This document shows positions 23,567-32,088 of a DNA stretch of 57,578 nucleotides, one piece after another. Made by a program: the position numbers and the translations under genes. The DNA is from a virus. Positions within the stretch are counted from its first letter, which is position 1, and every line of letters starts with the position of its first letter. Where the stretch lies: IMG/VR virus record IMGVR_UViG_3300019752_000009, positions 1 to 57,578 of that record; one strand, written 5' to 3'. The notes under the pieces were generated by a model. That model saw nothing but the letters and a program-made list of their open reading frames with translations. It searched no databases and was not told the DNA's origin.

Positions 23567-23716
23567 ATGTCTGATTATGATTTTAAAGAATATAACACGG
23601 TTAATTATAAGTTTGTGAATTATTTTGATAATGATTTGGCTGTGCCGTGGATTCTTGAAACAGGTTTTTGGAATATGTCTGGTGGCTGGGATAACGAAGG
23701 GTTATGGGTGTTTTAA
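23567..23716 (+). CDS. Small aromatic-rich protein (49 aa)
   Basis: ATG 23567 lies just behind the previous stop and the frame ends with TAA directly before ATG 23717, a tight packing that supports translation. The 49 residues are rich in Tyr, Phe, Trp and Asn (MSDYDFKEYNTVNYKFVN ... ending WDNEGLWVF). No family recognised; perhaps a small accessory of the neighbouring fibre protein. Confidence 0.55.
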   Translation: MSDYDFKEYNTVNYKFVNYFDNDLAVPWILETGFWNMSGGWDNEGLWVF

Positions 23717-25195
23717 ATGTCAAAAATAAATCCAATTATAGAAAATATGACTGGTTTGCAGGCAAGTATAAATCTAAATGAGGCTATTGTTGATGTCGAA
23801 ACTGATGCAACATTAACTGGGGATGGAATTAATACTGATTTAGCTGTTGCTAATCCCGTTAGTGTTTCACAAATAAATAAAATAAATGATACAGCCCTTC
23901 ACGGTATTGATAACCTAGGCACAGATAATCTAATAACCGTAAACGCTGACCCATCTAAGTATGATGTTGCGGCTTTTGATTATTATATAGATGGAACTAA
24001 ATATTCTTTTGCAGGACAAACAGGAATCGCGACTGGCTTTACTGCTGGGGATGATTTTATGGTTGTTGGGGTGAATGCTGCGGGGTTAATCGCTAACCCA
24101 AAAGATGTATTTTTTACACCTGATGATATGCAAACAATATTAGAAATAGGTGGTATGGCAACTGCTGATGGTACAAATATTGTAATTATTGGTAATTCAT
24201 ACATGCGTTTAAATAGTTCTGAGAAAGATATTCACGTGTGGTCTAAGTTTGCTAAGAAAACAAATTATTTAGGTTTTGCAGGTTCAATAAGCGAGTCAAG
24301 CACCGCTTTACAGCTAGATGTTGCGAATGGATATATTATTGATCCAGATATGAACTTAGAGGTTATTGCAGCAGAAACAGATATAGGAATGGCTGCATAC
24401 TATAGAGAATCAGGGTCTTACGAAATACAACCAAAAGTAACACCTTTTATTGTTGATAACTTAAGGTATGACGACGGCACGGACTTAGCTACACTAGGGA
24501 ATAATAAGTGGGCATCGCATACTATAGCACGTAGTTCACGCACTGGAACATATTATTTTATTTATTCTGATGGTGAATTCGCTAATGAGGCGAGTGCTGT
24601 TGATGCACCTTATAGTTTGGGCGGGTTTGGTACTGAAATAGGTAGTGAAGTTGAGCCTTTAGCTAAAGTAATTATACAAAAATCAGCCGCTAATATAAAC
24701 AGAATAATTGATATAAGAAATCTAACGTCCACCGTTGTTAGCGCATCCACATCCACAATGCAAACAACTTATGATCGCAGTACACAACCTCAAATTGTAT
24801 TGGATGCTGGTAAACCTCTTGAGGTGAGAAATGATGCGGGTGACACAAACACTATTATTGAGAAGTGGGCTGATAATGCTGGAGTATCTTTTTTCGAGGT
24901 AACCAAGGATGGGGTTAAATGGAGGACAACAACAGTCACCACCACATCAACACTATCCACTCAAAACAAGCTTGTTTTCGCTAACGCATCAAGCGGAAAT
25001 ATTGATTTAACTTTACCAACTGCGGTTGGCAGATTGGGTATACCATTAACTATTATCCGTACAGATACAACAACTAATGTATTAAAAATAATTGGAGATG
25101 GTTCTGAAACCATATCAGGGGTAAGTGATGGTACACTAGATTCTAACGAGAGCCTAGTGTTAGAGAGTGATGGTTTGAATTGGTTTATAGTGTAA
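23717..25195 (+). CDS. Tail fibre/baseplate-periphery protein
   Basis: A 492-residue beta-rich protein. The C-terminal ~70 residues (ASSGNIDLTLPTA, IIGDGSETISG, LVLESDGLNWFIV) form the fold ending common in phage fibre and spike proteins, where it closes a trimeric stalk or presents a knob. The N-terminal third includes a TLTGDGINTDLAV segment also typical of fibres. It probably contacts host surface structures or joins the tail periphery. Its placement between head genes and the tail-tube genes, away from the tail tip genes at 43-48 kb, is unusual. Confidence 0.65.
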   Translation: MSKINPIIENMTGLQASINLNEAIVDVETDATLTGDGINTDLAVANPVSVSQINKINDTALHGIDNLGTDNLITVNADPSKYDVAAFDYYIDGTKYSFAGQTGIATGFTAGDDFMVVGVNAAGLIANPKDVFFTPDDMQTILEIGGMATADGTNIVIIGNSYMRLNSSEKDIHVWSKFAKKTNYLGFAGSISESSTALQLDVANGYIIDPDMNLEVIAAETDIGMAAYYRESGSYEIQPKVTPFIVDNLRYDDGTDLATLGNNKWASHTIARSSRTGTYYFIYSDGEFANEASAVDAPYSLGGFGTEIGSEVEPLAKVIIQKSAANINRIIDIRNLTSTVVSASTSTMQTTYDRSTQPQIVLDAGKPLEVRNDAGDTNTIIEKWADNAGVSFFEVTKDGVKWRTTTVTTTSTLSTQNKLVFANASSGNIDLTLPTAVGRLGIPLTIIRTDTTTNVLKIIGDGSETISGVSDGTLDSNESLVLESDGLNWFIV

Positions 25196-25207
25196 TAAGG
25201 TTTTAGT

Positions 25208-26395
25208 ATGTCCCATTTTAAAAAAACAATAATAAAAGATAGTACTGGTAATGAAGTCTCTGTAGGGTTGTTTGGTTCATTAAAAACAGCCACACCCACA
25301 ACACAAATATCTAAAACATTTGATATTCCACTTGATACGGAATTAGGTGTGATTGTAGATACAACTGGCGTTGGTACTGGTGTGGCTCAATATGAAAGAT
25401 CACTGCTAAAAGTACAGACAAATGGAAACGGAACCGCATCCGTGCAAACTAAGATGAATCTTAGGTATAAAACAGCATCTACTGTTGAGACTTATTTTAC
25501 AGCAAGTTGGCACGGTATAACATCTGGTGCTGATGAAGCTATAATAGGTCTCTTTGATGATCCTGACGGTGTTTATGTAGGGTACAAAGGTACTAACTTT
25601 ATTTGCGCATATAGAAACACAGCGCAAGGTGCTGATGTGGAACAAGTTGTTGATATGTCAGGATATGACTTAACTAAAACATTCAGGTTTAGGATTAGGT
25701 TTGGTTTTCTAGGTGTTGGTAATATCACTTATGAAATATTTGATGGTAACGAATGGGTATTGCTTCATAGATTTAAGACTGATGGTACATTATCTGAGCG
25801 AACTCATGTAGGGAGGGCTATTCTACCTATTAGAGCTGAGGTTTCCTCAACGCTAAATGATTTTTACATAGTATCAGGATCTTGGAGTGCACTGACCTAC
25901 GATAAAACAAATAACTTACAAGATCGCCCGATTGCATCGGTCGGTAGTAGAACTGTTTCAGCAACCGCACTAGGAGCACCTGTAGTGGGTTTTAGAAACA
26001 AAGCGAGCTTTGGTGGTTATGTTAACAAGGTTAGAAGTCAATTGCTATTCTCTGAGTTAGCAACTGGATCAGAAGGATTATATGCGATTGACTTTTATAG
26101 ATATCCATCAGGCACTCTTAATACAGGTACTTGGTCGGATTTAAGTACGTTTTCTGTTTTAGAGGAAAACACCACACTAACAAATACACCGTCTGTGTCG
26201 GATAATCCCATCTTCTCTACAAATTTAGCTGTTGGTAGTCAAGGAATTGGTGTTGAAAGTAAAGATTTGGATTTCGATAAGTTAGGGGTTTATTTAAATG
26301 TTGGCGATGAAATACTGATCACTAAACGAGAACTTATTTCTGGTGGTGGGAACGACATCACAGCTTGGTCATTTGTATTTAACGACCTATTTTAA
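25208..26395 (+). CDS. Beta-rich structural protein, probable fibre or appendage
   Basis: A 395-residue protein with long stretches of alternating beta strands and Gly/Ser/Thr turns; the mid part (TASWHGITSGADEAIIGLFDD, YVGYKGTNFICAYRN, in pieces) resembles a lectin-like jelly roll seen in phage appendages. It starts 12 bp after the preceding fibre gene and is likely co-transcribed. No enzymatic motif is seen. Assigned as virion appendage by fold impression and neighbourhood. Confidence 0.55.
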   Translation: MSHFKKTIIKDSTGNEVSVGLFGSLKTATPTTQISKTFDIPLDTELGVIVDTTGVGTGVAQYERSLLKVQTNGNGTASVQTKMNLRYKTASTVETYFTASWHGITSGADEAIIGLFDDPDGVYVGYKGTNFICAYRNTAQGADVEQVVDMSGYDLTKTFRFRIRFGFLGVGNITYEIFDGNEWVLLHRFKTDGTLSERTHVGRAILPIRAEVSSTLNDFYIVSGSWSALTYDKTNNLQDRPIASVGSRTVSATALGAPVVGFRNKASFGGYVNKVRSQLLFSELATGSEGLYAIDFYRYPSGTLNTGTWSDLSTFSVLEENTTLTNTPSVSDNPIFSTNLAVGSQGIGVESKDLDFDKLGVYLNVGDEILITKRELISGGGNDITAWSFVFNDLF

Positions 26396-26413
26396 TTGGA
26401 GGCTTAAGAAACA

Positions 26414-26668
26414 ATGGAAACAACAGTTGGTAAAAATGTTGATACAGATATTCACAAGAGAACCAATGTATCAACCTCGAAAATAAAAAACGCTATTACA
26501 GTCATGCTTGGTTTCGTAGTTATATTGATAGTTACTATGACATTAATGTATGCTGATATTAAAAAAGATAATTCAAATATTAAGGCATCATTGGGTGCTA
26601 TTAATGTGCAGAACATATCTTTACTAAAAACAATGCAATGTAATGATTTTACAAGGAGGGGGAAATGA
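26414..26668 (+). CDS. Single-pass membrane protein
   Basis: An 84-residue protein with one membrane segment (about residues 27-46, ITVMLGFVVILIVTMTLMYA), a charged N-terminus and a short helical tail ending TRRGK. It begins a run of three membrane proteins (26414, 26672, 26997), an arrangement that suggests lysis genes. Could be an antiholin- or spanin-like accessory. It overlaps nothing and has a GGAGG-rich site at its end serving the next gene. Confidence 0.55.
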   Translation: METTVGKNVDTDIHKRTNVSTSKIKNAITVMLGFVVILIVTMTLMYADIKKDNSNIKASLGAINVQNISLLKTMQCNDFTRRGK

Positions 26669-26671
26669 GTT

Positions 26672-27004
26672 ATGGATGTTTTGGACTCTGCAATAATGTT
26701 TCTTATTCTTGCTGTGATCGGTGGTATATTTGGAATAGGTAAATACATGTATTCTTTGGATGATGACACACAAACGCCACTTAGGAAAGCTTTTTCTGCT
26801 GCAATTATATCGGCAAGTTTTGCTATGTCATCCCCCCTCATATTGTTAATGGTGGATATTAAGCAAGAGTATGAAGTGTTGATTCTTATAGCGTTTGGAT
26901 CGTTTCTAGCATTTAGTGGAAACGATATAATAAGAAAAACTTTAGAAAAAATCTTGCAATTGAAAAACGATAAGACTAATATAGGCAGCACAAAGAATGA
27001 CTAA
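26672..27004 (+). CDS. Probable holin (three membrane segments)
   Basis: A 110-residue protein with hydrophobic segments at about 6-25, 40-62 and 67-83 and a positively charged C-terminus (RKTLEKILQLKNDK), a class I-holin-like layout. Holins form the lesions that let an endolysin through the inner membrane. A strong AAGGAGGGGG site lies 10 bp before ATG 26672. No endolysin gene is found beside it or elsewhere in the window, which weakens but does not exclude the assignment. Confidence 0.55.
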   Translation: MDVLDSAIMFLILAVIGGIFGIGKYMYSLDDDTQTPLRKAFSAAIISASFAMSSPLILLMVDIKQEYEVLILIAFGSFLAFSGNDIIRKTLEKILQLKNDKTNIGSTKND

Positions 27005-27470
27005 CGAAATAAAAGGATACGTTCTTATGTCTATGTTAACCGTAACTGCCATCGCCCTAGGCTTATCTGCATCAAGCTTTGTTGCTTATGCAAATCAAGC
27101 TGATGACTTAGCTATATTAAGGGGAGAGGTTGAAAAGAATGCTGCATTAAGTCAAATGATGGCGTTGCAAGTAAACCACTATATGGACATCACTGACACC
27201 TCCTTAACTGATGTTAAACACAAGCTAGGGGTAATTGAGCGTGAAGTGGAAGTTATTAAGCACGGCTACTCGTTTAATACAAGCTTTTTCACGGTAGCGA
27301 GTGCTAAGCCAAAAATTTACACAGAAAAAGAAATTGCAGAAATGAAACGTCGCCATCAAAAGCAAGTTGAAGAGTATCGAGAGATTGGAGAAATTCTTGA
27401 TAGAACAGGTGGTGATATTGAAGGCTTGGAAAAGAAGATTAAATTAGAAAAGAATAAAAACCAAATTTAA
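26997..27470 (+). CDS. Membrane-anchored coiled-coil protein, possible inner-membrane spanin
   Basis: A 157-residue protein with an N-terminal hydrophobic anchor (about residues 8-31) followed by a long charged helical region (LRGEVEKNAALSQMM; KHKLGVIEREVEVIKHG; KRRHQKQVEEYREIGEIL). This is the layout of Rz-type inner-membrane spanins. It overlaps the holin-like gene by 8 bp. An outer-membrane Rz1 lipoprotein partner is not seen embedded in or following it, so the spanin role is tentative; a membrane-bound exclusion protein is an alternative. Confidence 0.5.
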   Translation: MTNEIKGYVLMSMLTVTAIALGLSASSFVAYANQADDLAILRGEVEKNAALSQMMALQVNHYMDITDTSLTDVKHKLGVIEREVEVIKHGYSFNTSFFTVASAKPKIYTEKEIAEMKRRHQKQVEEYREIGEILDRTGGDIEGLEKKIKLEKNKNQI

Positions 27471-27500
27471 AAAGCTTAGCTCACGTTAAGCCTCCAACCC

Positions 27501-27527
27501 AGCCCGTGCTTTAGTGTGGGCTTTTTT
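27501..27527 (+). terminator. Rho-independent terminator
   Basis: AGCCC (27501-27505) pairs with GGGCT (27518-27522) over a 12-base loop, followed by TTTTT. Confidence 0.75.
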
Positions 27528-27543
27528 ATGTGTAATGAAAAGT

Positions 27544-27582
27544 AAAAAGCCCCATGATGTTATACCATCATGGGGCTTTTTT
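27544..27582. terminator. Strong bidirectional terminator
   Basis: AAAAAGCCCCATGATG (27544-27559) and CATCATGGGGCTTTTT (27566-27581): a perfect 16-bp stem with T runs on both strands. The remainder of the gap to 27782 holds no gene; a near-late element on the reverse strand (CTATATTTAA, 27707-27716) could drive a short leftward transcript ending here. Confidence 0.95.
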
Positions 27583-27782
27583 ATAATTTTGATTCGGTAC
27601 TAGCTTAAAAAACTGTTTTGGTAGACGGTTTTGATTTAGGTGGTAGCTATAGAATCGAGGAAGGATATCTCACGCTTAATGTTCAGAGGAGTTATCACTG
27701 TTGATATTAAATATAGCACACTATAGGATGATGTCAATATTTTTATCTCCATATTAAAATAAACATTGCAACATACTCAACA

Positions 27783-27792
27783 CTATATTTTA
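27783..27792 (+). promoter_or_regulatory. Late promoter element CTATATTTTA (head-tail joining genes)
   Basis: An exact element, 28 bp before ATG 27820, sharing 20 consecutive bases (27773-27792) with the element at 17656-17675. Confidence 0.7.
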
Positions 27793-27819
27793 TTTATAAA
27801 TATAAAAAGAGGTTTAGCT

Positions 27820-28125
27820 ATGTTTTTTCAGAAAGTATTTAAGTGGTTCCAGTCAACTTTTTCAAATCTCAACTACATGGAAATTGTTTTCAGAACAATA
27901 TTAACAAGTGAAGTTGTTGATGCGTTAATAAATCTAATTAAAATTGCAGAACAAAACGGTGTGCAATTGAATGGTCAGTCTAAGCGCAAGATGGTAGAAG
28001 ATGGAATTAATGACCTGAAACATACATTAAAAGAAGCATCTCAGCTTGCTTTAAATAACGCAAGTCAATACCTCCTTAGATCAGCTATTGAATACCTTGT
28101 TCATAAAGTTAAGGTGGGTAAATAA
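27820..28125 (+). CDS. Small helical protein, possible virion or membrane protein
   Basis: A 101-residue helical protein. The start at ATG 27820 is chosen because an AAAAAGAGG site precedes it and the late element lies within any longer version. The N-terminal ~35 residues are amphipathic and aromatic (MFFQKVFKWFQSTF), and the rest resembles the long helix of some LL-type holins, but no firm match can be claimed. It is 3 bp before the head-tail adaptor gene. Confidence 0.5.
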   Translation: MFFQKVFKWFQSTFSNLNYMEIVFRTILTSEVVDALINLIKIAEQNGVQLNGQSKRKMVEDGINDLKHTLKEASQLALNNASQYLLRSAIEYLVHKVKVGK

Positions 28126-28128
28126 AAA

Positions 28129-28653
28129 ATGGCATTTGTGGTTGAGGATGGCACTGGATTAAGTGATGCCAATGCTTATATAACGGTACAGGAATATAAG
28201 GATTATCACTCAGATTATGGTAATGCTGATTATGATCCGTTAGATGATGCGCTAATTAAACAATACATTCTCAATGCAACACAATATATGGATGGGGAAT
28301 ATATTGGTAGATATGGTGGTCAAAAAACAAAGTTTGAACAAGCTTTATTATTCCCCCGTGCTTGGTTAGAAGATGAAGATGGTTATACGGTTAATTCTGA
28401 TGAAGTTCCTTTAAAGGTAAAGCAAGCTTGTTGTGAGTTCTCATATTTATATAAAACACAAGGCTTTATCTACCAAGATATTGATAAGGATTCTTTTATT
28501 GAAGAATTAAAGCTTGATACGATGGAGGTTGTGTATTCAGAAGACTCACTTAATTACCCGTCGAGACTTATCAAAACCTACACTAAAGCTGATAGTTTAT
28601 TAAAAGCTTATTTAGGTGGTGGGGTTGGTGGTATCACAGCTTGGAGAGGGTGA
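28129..28653 (+). CDS. Head-tail adaptor/connector protein (DnaT-like phage family)
   Basis: A 174-residue protein matching the phage head-completion family often named 'DnaT-like': it starts with EDGTGLSDANAYITVQEY (residues 6-23), has helices carrying ALLFPRAWLED and ends with a helical segment before a Gly-rich tail. These proteins bind beneath the portal ring and provide the surface for tail attachment. The neighbouring tail terminator gene fits. The portal it should bind is not encoded in the window. Confidence 0.8.
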   Translation: MAFVVEDGTGLSDANAYITVQEYKDYHSDYGNADYDPLDDALIKQYILNATQYMDGEYIGRYGGQKTKFEQALLFPRAWLEDEDGYTVNSDEVPLKVKQACCEFSYLYKTQGFIYQDIDKDSFIEELKLDTMEVVYSEDSLNYPSRLIKTYTKADSLLKAYLGGGVGGITAWRG

Positions 28654-28656
28654 TTA

Positions 28657-29106
28657 GTGTCAACATATCTATCGGGTGAAGCTGAAACACAAAAACACAT
28701 ACAGTATTTGATAGCAAGCCATTCTGCACTTGATGACATTATTATTATGTACAACAATGCAAAAATACCAACCGACAGTAGTGCTGAGTTTGTAAGAATA
28801 TTTTTTAACCATGGCTCAGAAAGAACAAATGAAATAGGCAATAGATTCAATGTGAGCAGGGCAAGTGGTGGGTTTATTCAAATAGACATCCTCGTTCCCG
28901 AGGACAGTGGAACACTAAGAACCGCTGTTATTGCTGATATATTTACAGATCTATTCCATGGCTACCAACAGAATCACCTGTCAATACGACCTAAAAGTTT
29001 TTCTGGCATACCGCAAGCTGTGCAATTTGAGGGAAGCAATGCGGGTTACTTTGTCAAAACAGTTAGCTTTCCAATAGAGAGAGACACAGCAAGAAATAAA
29101 AACTAA
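28657..29106 (+). CDS. Tail terminator / tail completion protein
   Basis: A 149-residue protein starting at GTG 28657 behind GAGAGG. Size, place (between head-tail adaptor and major tail protein) and pattern (a central FIQIDILVPEDSGT strand pair followed by an I-x-x-x-F-x-x-L helix and a C-terminal strand YFVKTVSFPIERD) fit the gpU/DUF4128-type tail-completion family, which caps the tail tube and joins it to the head. Confidence 0.75.
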   Translation: MSTYLSGEAETQKHIQYLIASHSALDDIIIMYNNAKIPTDSSAEFVRIFFNHGSERTNEIGNRFNVSRASGGFIQIDILVPEDSGTLRTAVIADIFTDLFHGYQQNHLSIRPKSFSGIPQAVQFEGSNAGYFVKTVSFPIERDTARNKN

Positions 29107-29153
29107 TATCTATTATTTAATTTATATAATAAAAACAAAAAGGTAAATAAATT

Positions 29154-30614
29154 ATGTCAGATTCAAGTGCAGTTAGCATACGCTATGTAGAACAAACCAC
29201 AGCGGGTGTGTTGCCGACAGATACTCGCACAGGTATATTTAGTGCGGTAGCAACTGGTAACAAAATTACCCATGCAGCAGCAGGTAACAAGTTCGATGGT
29301 TTATCCGTTGGACAAAAAATTACAACAGCAGGTAGTGCTGTTCCTGCTAATAACGCAGAACTAACTATTGTTAGTATTAACTTAACATTAGATCCGCAAG
29401 AGGTTGTGGTCAGTGGTGCAACATTGGTTGATGCATCAGATATCACAAGTATTGAGACACCACCAACTATGCGTGGGATATTTATGACTGGTGAAAGTTT
29501 GAATGATAGCGAAAGTTTAAACTCGTCTGGTGGAATCCGTGCTGATTTAAATATGTATAATGGACGTGTTACTAAACGCACTATTGGCGGTAGTATTAAC
29601 TTCGAGTTCAAGAATGATTTAGCCCATGATGACTTCTTGGCAGCAGCAATAACAAGTGATGGGTTTGGTACAGAAACATCCTTCACTGGTTCTATAGAGA
29701 TTGTTTCGGGTACAAGTCGTGTTGAAATTGCAGCAGCATCTAATGCTTTTGCTGATGTTAAGGTCGGTCAGGTTTTAAAGCTAACTGGTAGTGTAACAAA
29801 CACTGAAGATAGCTATCTATTAGAAGTTGTCTCTATTGATACAACAGGCGATCCACACTTTATAACATTCAATGAGATCAATGGGTATACAATGGTTGAT
29901 GAAGTTATAGCTGCGGGAACAATAAAGGGTAAGATGATGCGTAATGGTACATCGTGTCGTCGCTTTATGATGGAGAAAGAATTTCGCCCATCATGTAGTG
30001 GTTCTGATGACTACAACTGGTTATTCGAAGATATGTTTGTTGATACATACAACCTAACCGCCACAGCCAATGAGAAACTAACTGGTGATATTGGTTTCAT
30101 GGGTAGCGGTGTAAGAACATCAAGCGAACCTGCTATACCATTTGCGGGAACTGTAATTGATGAATCAACAGCGGATTACATTAACGCTGCTGACAACTTA
30201 ACAGTAATTAAAGATAATGCAGCGACCACAACTTCATTTTTAATTAATGATTTTAGTATTGCAATTGCATCGAGAGCGCGTGAAATTCCTGCAATCGGTT
30301 ATTTGTATAATGCAGGACATGGTTTAAATTCATTGAATTTAACATTATCACTTACAATGTACTTCAATAACGCCGCATCTTACAATTCATACAGAAATGA
30401 GGATAAGATATTTCCACGTTTAGTGGCTGTCGATCCTACCAATGGTACAACATATATCTATTCGTTCCCTAGCACTATATTGTCTGGTGGTGATTTATCA
30501 GGTGCTGCACTTGATGCTAACTACACCATCTCCTATGGTGCAACCGAGGCACGATTGTTCACTGATAGCACTGGTGAAACATACACTGTACAGGTTGATA
30601 AAATAGAAGCTTAA
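29154..30614 (+). CDS. Major tail tube protein
   Basis: A 486-residue beta-rich protein in the position of the major tail protein (after the terminator, before the tail-assembly chaperone). Near the start YVEQTTAGVLPT is a common opening of this family in long-tailed phages. Two similar internal segments (29.2-29.46 kb and 29.68-29.93 kb, each around 'V-G-Q-x-x-x-x-x-G-S') look like inserted domains displayed on the tube surface, explaining the large size. Terminator 30644-30669 follows. Confidence 0.82.
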   Translation: MSDSSAVSIRYVEQTTAGVLPTDTRTGIFSAVATGNKITHAAAGNKFDGLSVGQKITTAGSAVPANNAELTIVSINLTLDPQEVVVSGATLVDASDITSIETPPTMRGIFMTGESLNDSESLNSSGGIRADLNMYNGRVTKRTIGGSINFEFKNDLAHDDFLAAAITSDGFGTETSFTGSIEIVSGTSRVEIAAASNAFADVKVGQVLKLTGSVTNTEDSYLLEVVSIDTTGDPHFITFNEINGYTMVDEVIAAGTIKGKMMRNGTSCRRFMMEKEFRPSCSGSDDYNWLFEDMFVDTYNLTATANEKLTGDIGFMGSGVRTSSEPAIPFAGTVIDESTADYINAADNLTVIKDNAATTTSFLINDFSIAIASRAREIPAIGYLYNAGHGLNSLNLTLSLTMYFNNAASYNSYRNEDKIFPRLVAVDPTNGTTYIYSFPSTILSGGDLSGAALDANYTISYGATEARLFTDSTGETYTVQVDKIEA

Positions 30615-30643
30615 CCTTTCATTAGGTTTTAAGTAAAGATGAC

Positions 30644-30669
30644 AAGCCACCATATCGGTGGCTTTTTTG
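30644..30669 (+). terminator. Rho-independent terminator after tail tube gene
   Basis: AAGCCACC (30644-30651) pairs with GGTGGCTT (30657-30664), followed by TTTTG. Confidence 0.93.
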
Positions 30670-30687
30670 TTTCTATTCCTTTACGCG

Positions 30688-30697
30688 CTATATTTTA
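30688..30697 (+). promoter_or_regulatory. Late promoter element CTATATTTTA (tail assembly genes)
   Basis: An exact element directly after a terminator and 33 bp before ATG 30730. Confidence 0.7.
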
Positions 30698-30729
30698 AAG
30701 CACGAAATAATAAAGTGGAGACTTTAACG

Positions 30730-31254
30730 ATGGCATTTGTAATGGATGAATTGCTCCGAGATAAAGGGGTTATTGAAGCTGGTGTATGGAAATCTGTAGA
30801 GAAAACCGAAGACTTTAAAGGTATTAGGTTGCGTGTAACTCACGTAGATAGTGAATTCTTTGAGTTAGAACGTGAAAGATACGCTAAAAGAAATAAAGAT
30901 AGGGTTAAATCTTTAGAACAAGATGGTATTCACGTAGAAAAAGAAGAAAATAGAACAGAAGAACAAGATAGGATTGTTTTACGCGCAAACAAAGAGCGTA
31001 ATCGTGACTGGTGCGGGGTTGTAGCCAATCATTTAGTGTTTGATTGGGAAGGTATAACCGACACTAATGGTAATGCTGTACCTTATGATGCGAAATTCCT
31101 TGCAACCTTATTTTCGGAAAATGAAGATCTACTTGTTGAGGTTCAATCATGGTGTTCAAGTTCTTTAAACTTTACAAAGAAAAACGCACCTAAACAAGAG
31201 GTTGCTACACAAGAGGATGTTAATCAAACGGTAAAGCAATTTCCGAATGGTTAG
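30730..31254 (+). CDS. Tail assembly chaperone (short product, G-like)
   Basis: A 174-residue protein in the slot between tail tube and tape measure genes. It has the acidic/basic helical character and the C-terminal YDAKFLATLFSENEDLLVEVQ region common to tail assembly chaperones, which bind the tape measure during tail polymerisation. ATG 30730 follows GTGGAG; the late element lies inside any longer version. Its stop (TAG, 31252-31254) lies within a -1 reading frame that continues to 31598; see the frameshift product. Confidence 0.82.
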   Translation: MAFVMDELLRDKGVIEAGVWKSVEKTEDFKGIRLRVTHVDSEFFELERERYAKRNKDRVKSLEQDGIHVEKEENRTEEQDRIVLRANKERNRDWCGVVANHLVFDWEGITDTNGNAVPYDAKFLATLFSENEDLLVEVQSWCSSSLNFTKKNAPKQEVATQEDVNQTVKQFPNG

Positions 31255-31598
31255 ACTGGTATCATCTACATGGGGATAATATAAAGGGTATTAACTCTTT
31301 CCTAAAAAGAGGTCATGGGCATGAAGCTTTAGAGAGCTACAGCCCCCTTACTGACTTTGAAAGAACAATATATTATTACTTTGTAGATGTTTGCTCTTGG
31401 AGGCAATCTACGGGGATGGGGCTTAATACTGTAGGCGGTGAAACATTAAGATTTTGGCTTGAGTTGAATGGTAATAAAACATTCTATACTGACAACCAAC
31501 TGATTAATATAATTCACCGAATAGATCATTACGATCTAGGTAAGCACCACGAGAAGATGAAAAAAGAACGGGAACATAATAAAAACAATAATAAATGA
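30730..31598 (+). CDS. Tail assembly chaperone, -1 frameshift product (G-T-like)
   Basis: The -1 frame is open from 31224 (just after a TAA at 31221-31223) to the TGA at 31598, while the zero frame stops at 31254. A slip must fall in that 30-base overlap, and GGTAAAG at 31230-31236 (zero-frame GTA AAG, shifted GGT AAA) is the best candidate, because AAAG is a known tRNA-Lys slip tetramer. The extension (AISEWLDWYHLHG ..., DFERTIYYYFVDVCSWRQS, ..., LINIIHRIDHYDL) has the pattern of the T part of other G-T chaperones. The fusion is about 289 residues. A separate ATG at 31416 has no ribosome-binding site. Confidence 0.7.
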
Positions 31599-31629
31599 TA
31601 AAAATAAGAAAGACGTTCCCTCTTTTTCG

Positions 31630-31655
31630 TACCTGCTTAACGCGGGTATTTTTTT
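31630..31655 (+). terminator. Rho-independent terminator
   Basis: TACCTGC (31630-31636) pairs with GCGGGTA (31642-31648), followed by TTTTTTT. Confidence 0.9.
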
Positions 31656-31690
31656 GTTTATTATTTTGAATTTATTATAAGGAAAAGAGA

Positions 31691-32083
31691 ATGACAGAAA
31701 TACAGTCAGAATTACATAATTCATATTTATCTATGTTGAGTAGCGCAGATGAAGTACATAAGTTAAACGAACAAATGAAACGTCAAGTTATTAATTATTG
31801 GCGTAAAAACTTTCTACATGACAACTATATTGCTGAATATATCAATAATGAGGTAACTATTGATGTTGAATTACAAGTGGTTGGTTCTAAAGTTGTGTCT
31901 ATAAAGTATTTATTATTTAAGAATGGAAATCTTTATTCTATCGCTGAAACAAATGATGACCACAAACATTCGAATTGCAGATGGTTTATATATAGGGCTG
32001 GTGATAAAAAACCAAACACACCGAAATTCCGTACAGAAAAAAATAAATATGTTATCAAACAACTTGCAAACTTCATAGGATAG
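31691..32083 (+). CDS. Hypothetical protein upstream of the Acb2-like gene
   Basis: A 130-residue protein with an AAGGAAAAGAG site before ATG 31691. Helical N-terminal 50 residues and a beta-rich remainder (VTIDVELQVVGSKVVSIKYL). Not recognised. It follows a terminator and precedes the Acb2-like gene by 5 bp, so the two form a small accessory cassette between chaperone and tape measure. A counter-defence role would fit that company but has no direct support. Confidence 0.65.
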   Translation: MTEIQSELHNSYLSMLSSADEVHKLNEQMKRQVINYWRKNFLHDNYIAEYINNEVTIDVELQVVGSKVVSIKYLLFKNGNLYSIAETNDDHKHSNCRWFIYRAGDKKPNTPKFRTEKNKYVIKQLANFIG

Positions 32084-32088
32084 AGAGA

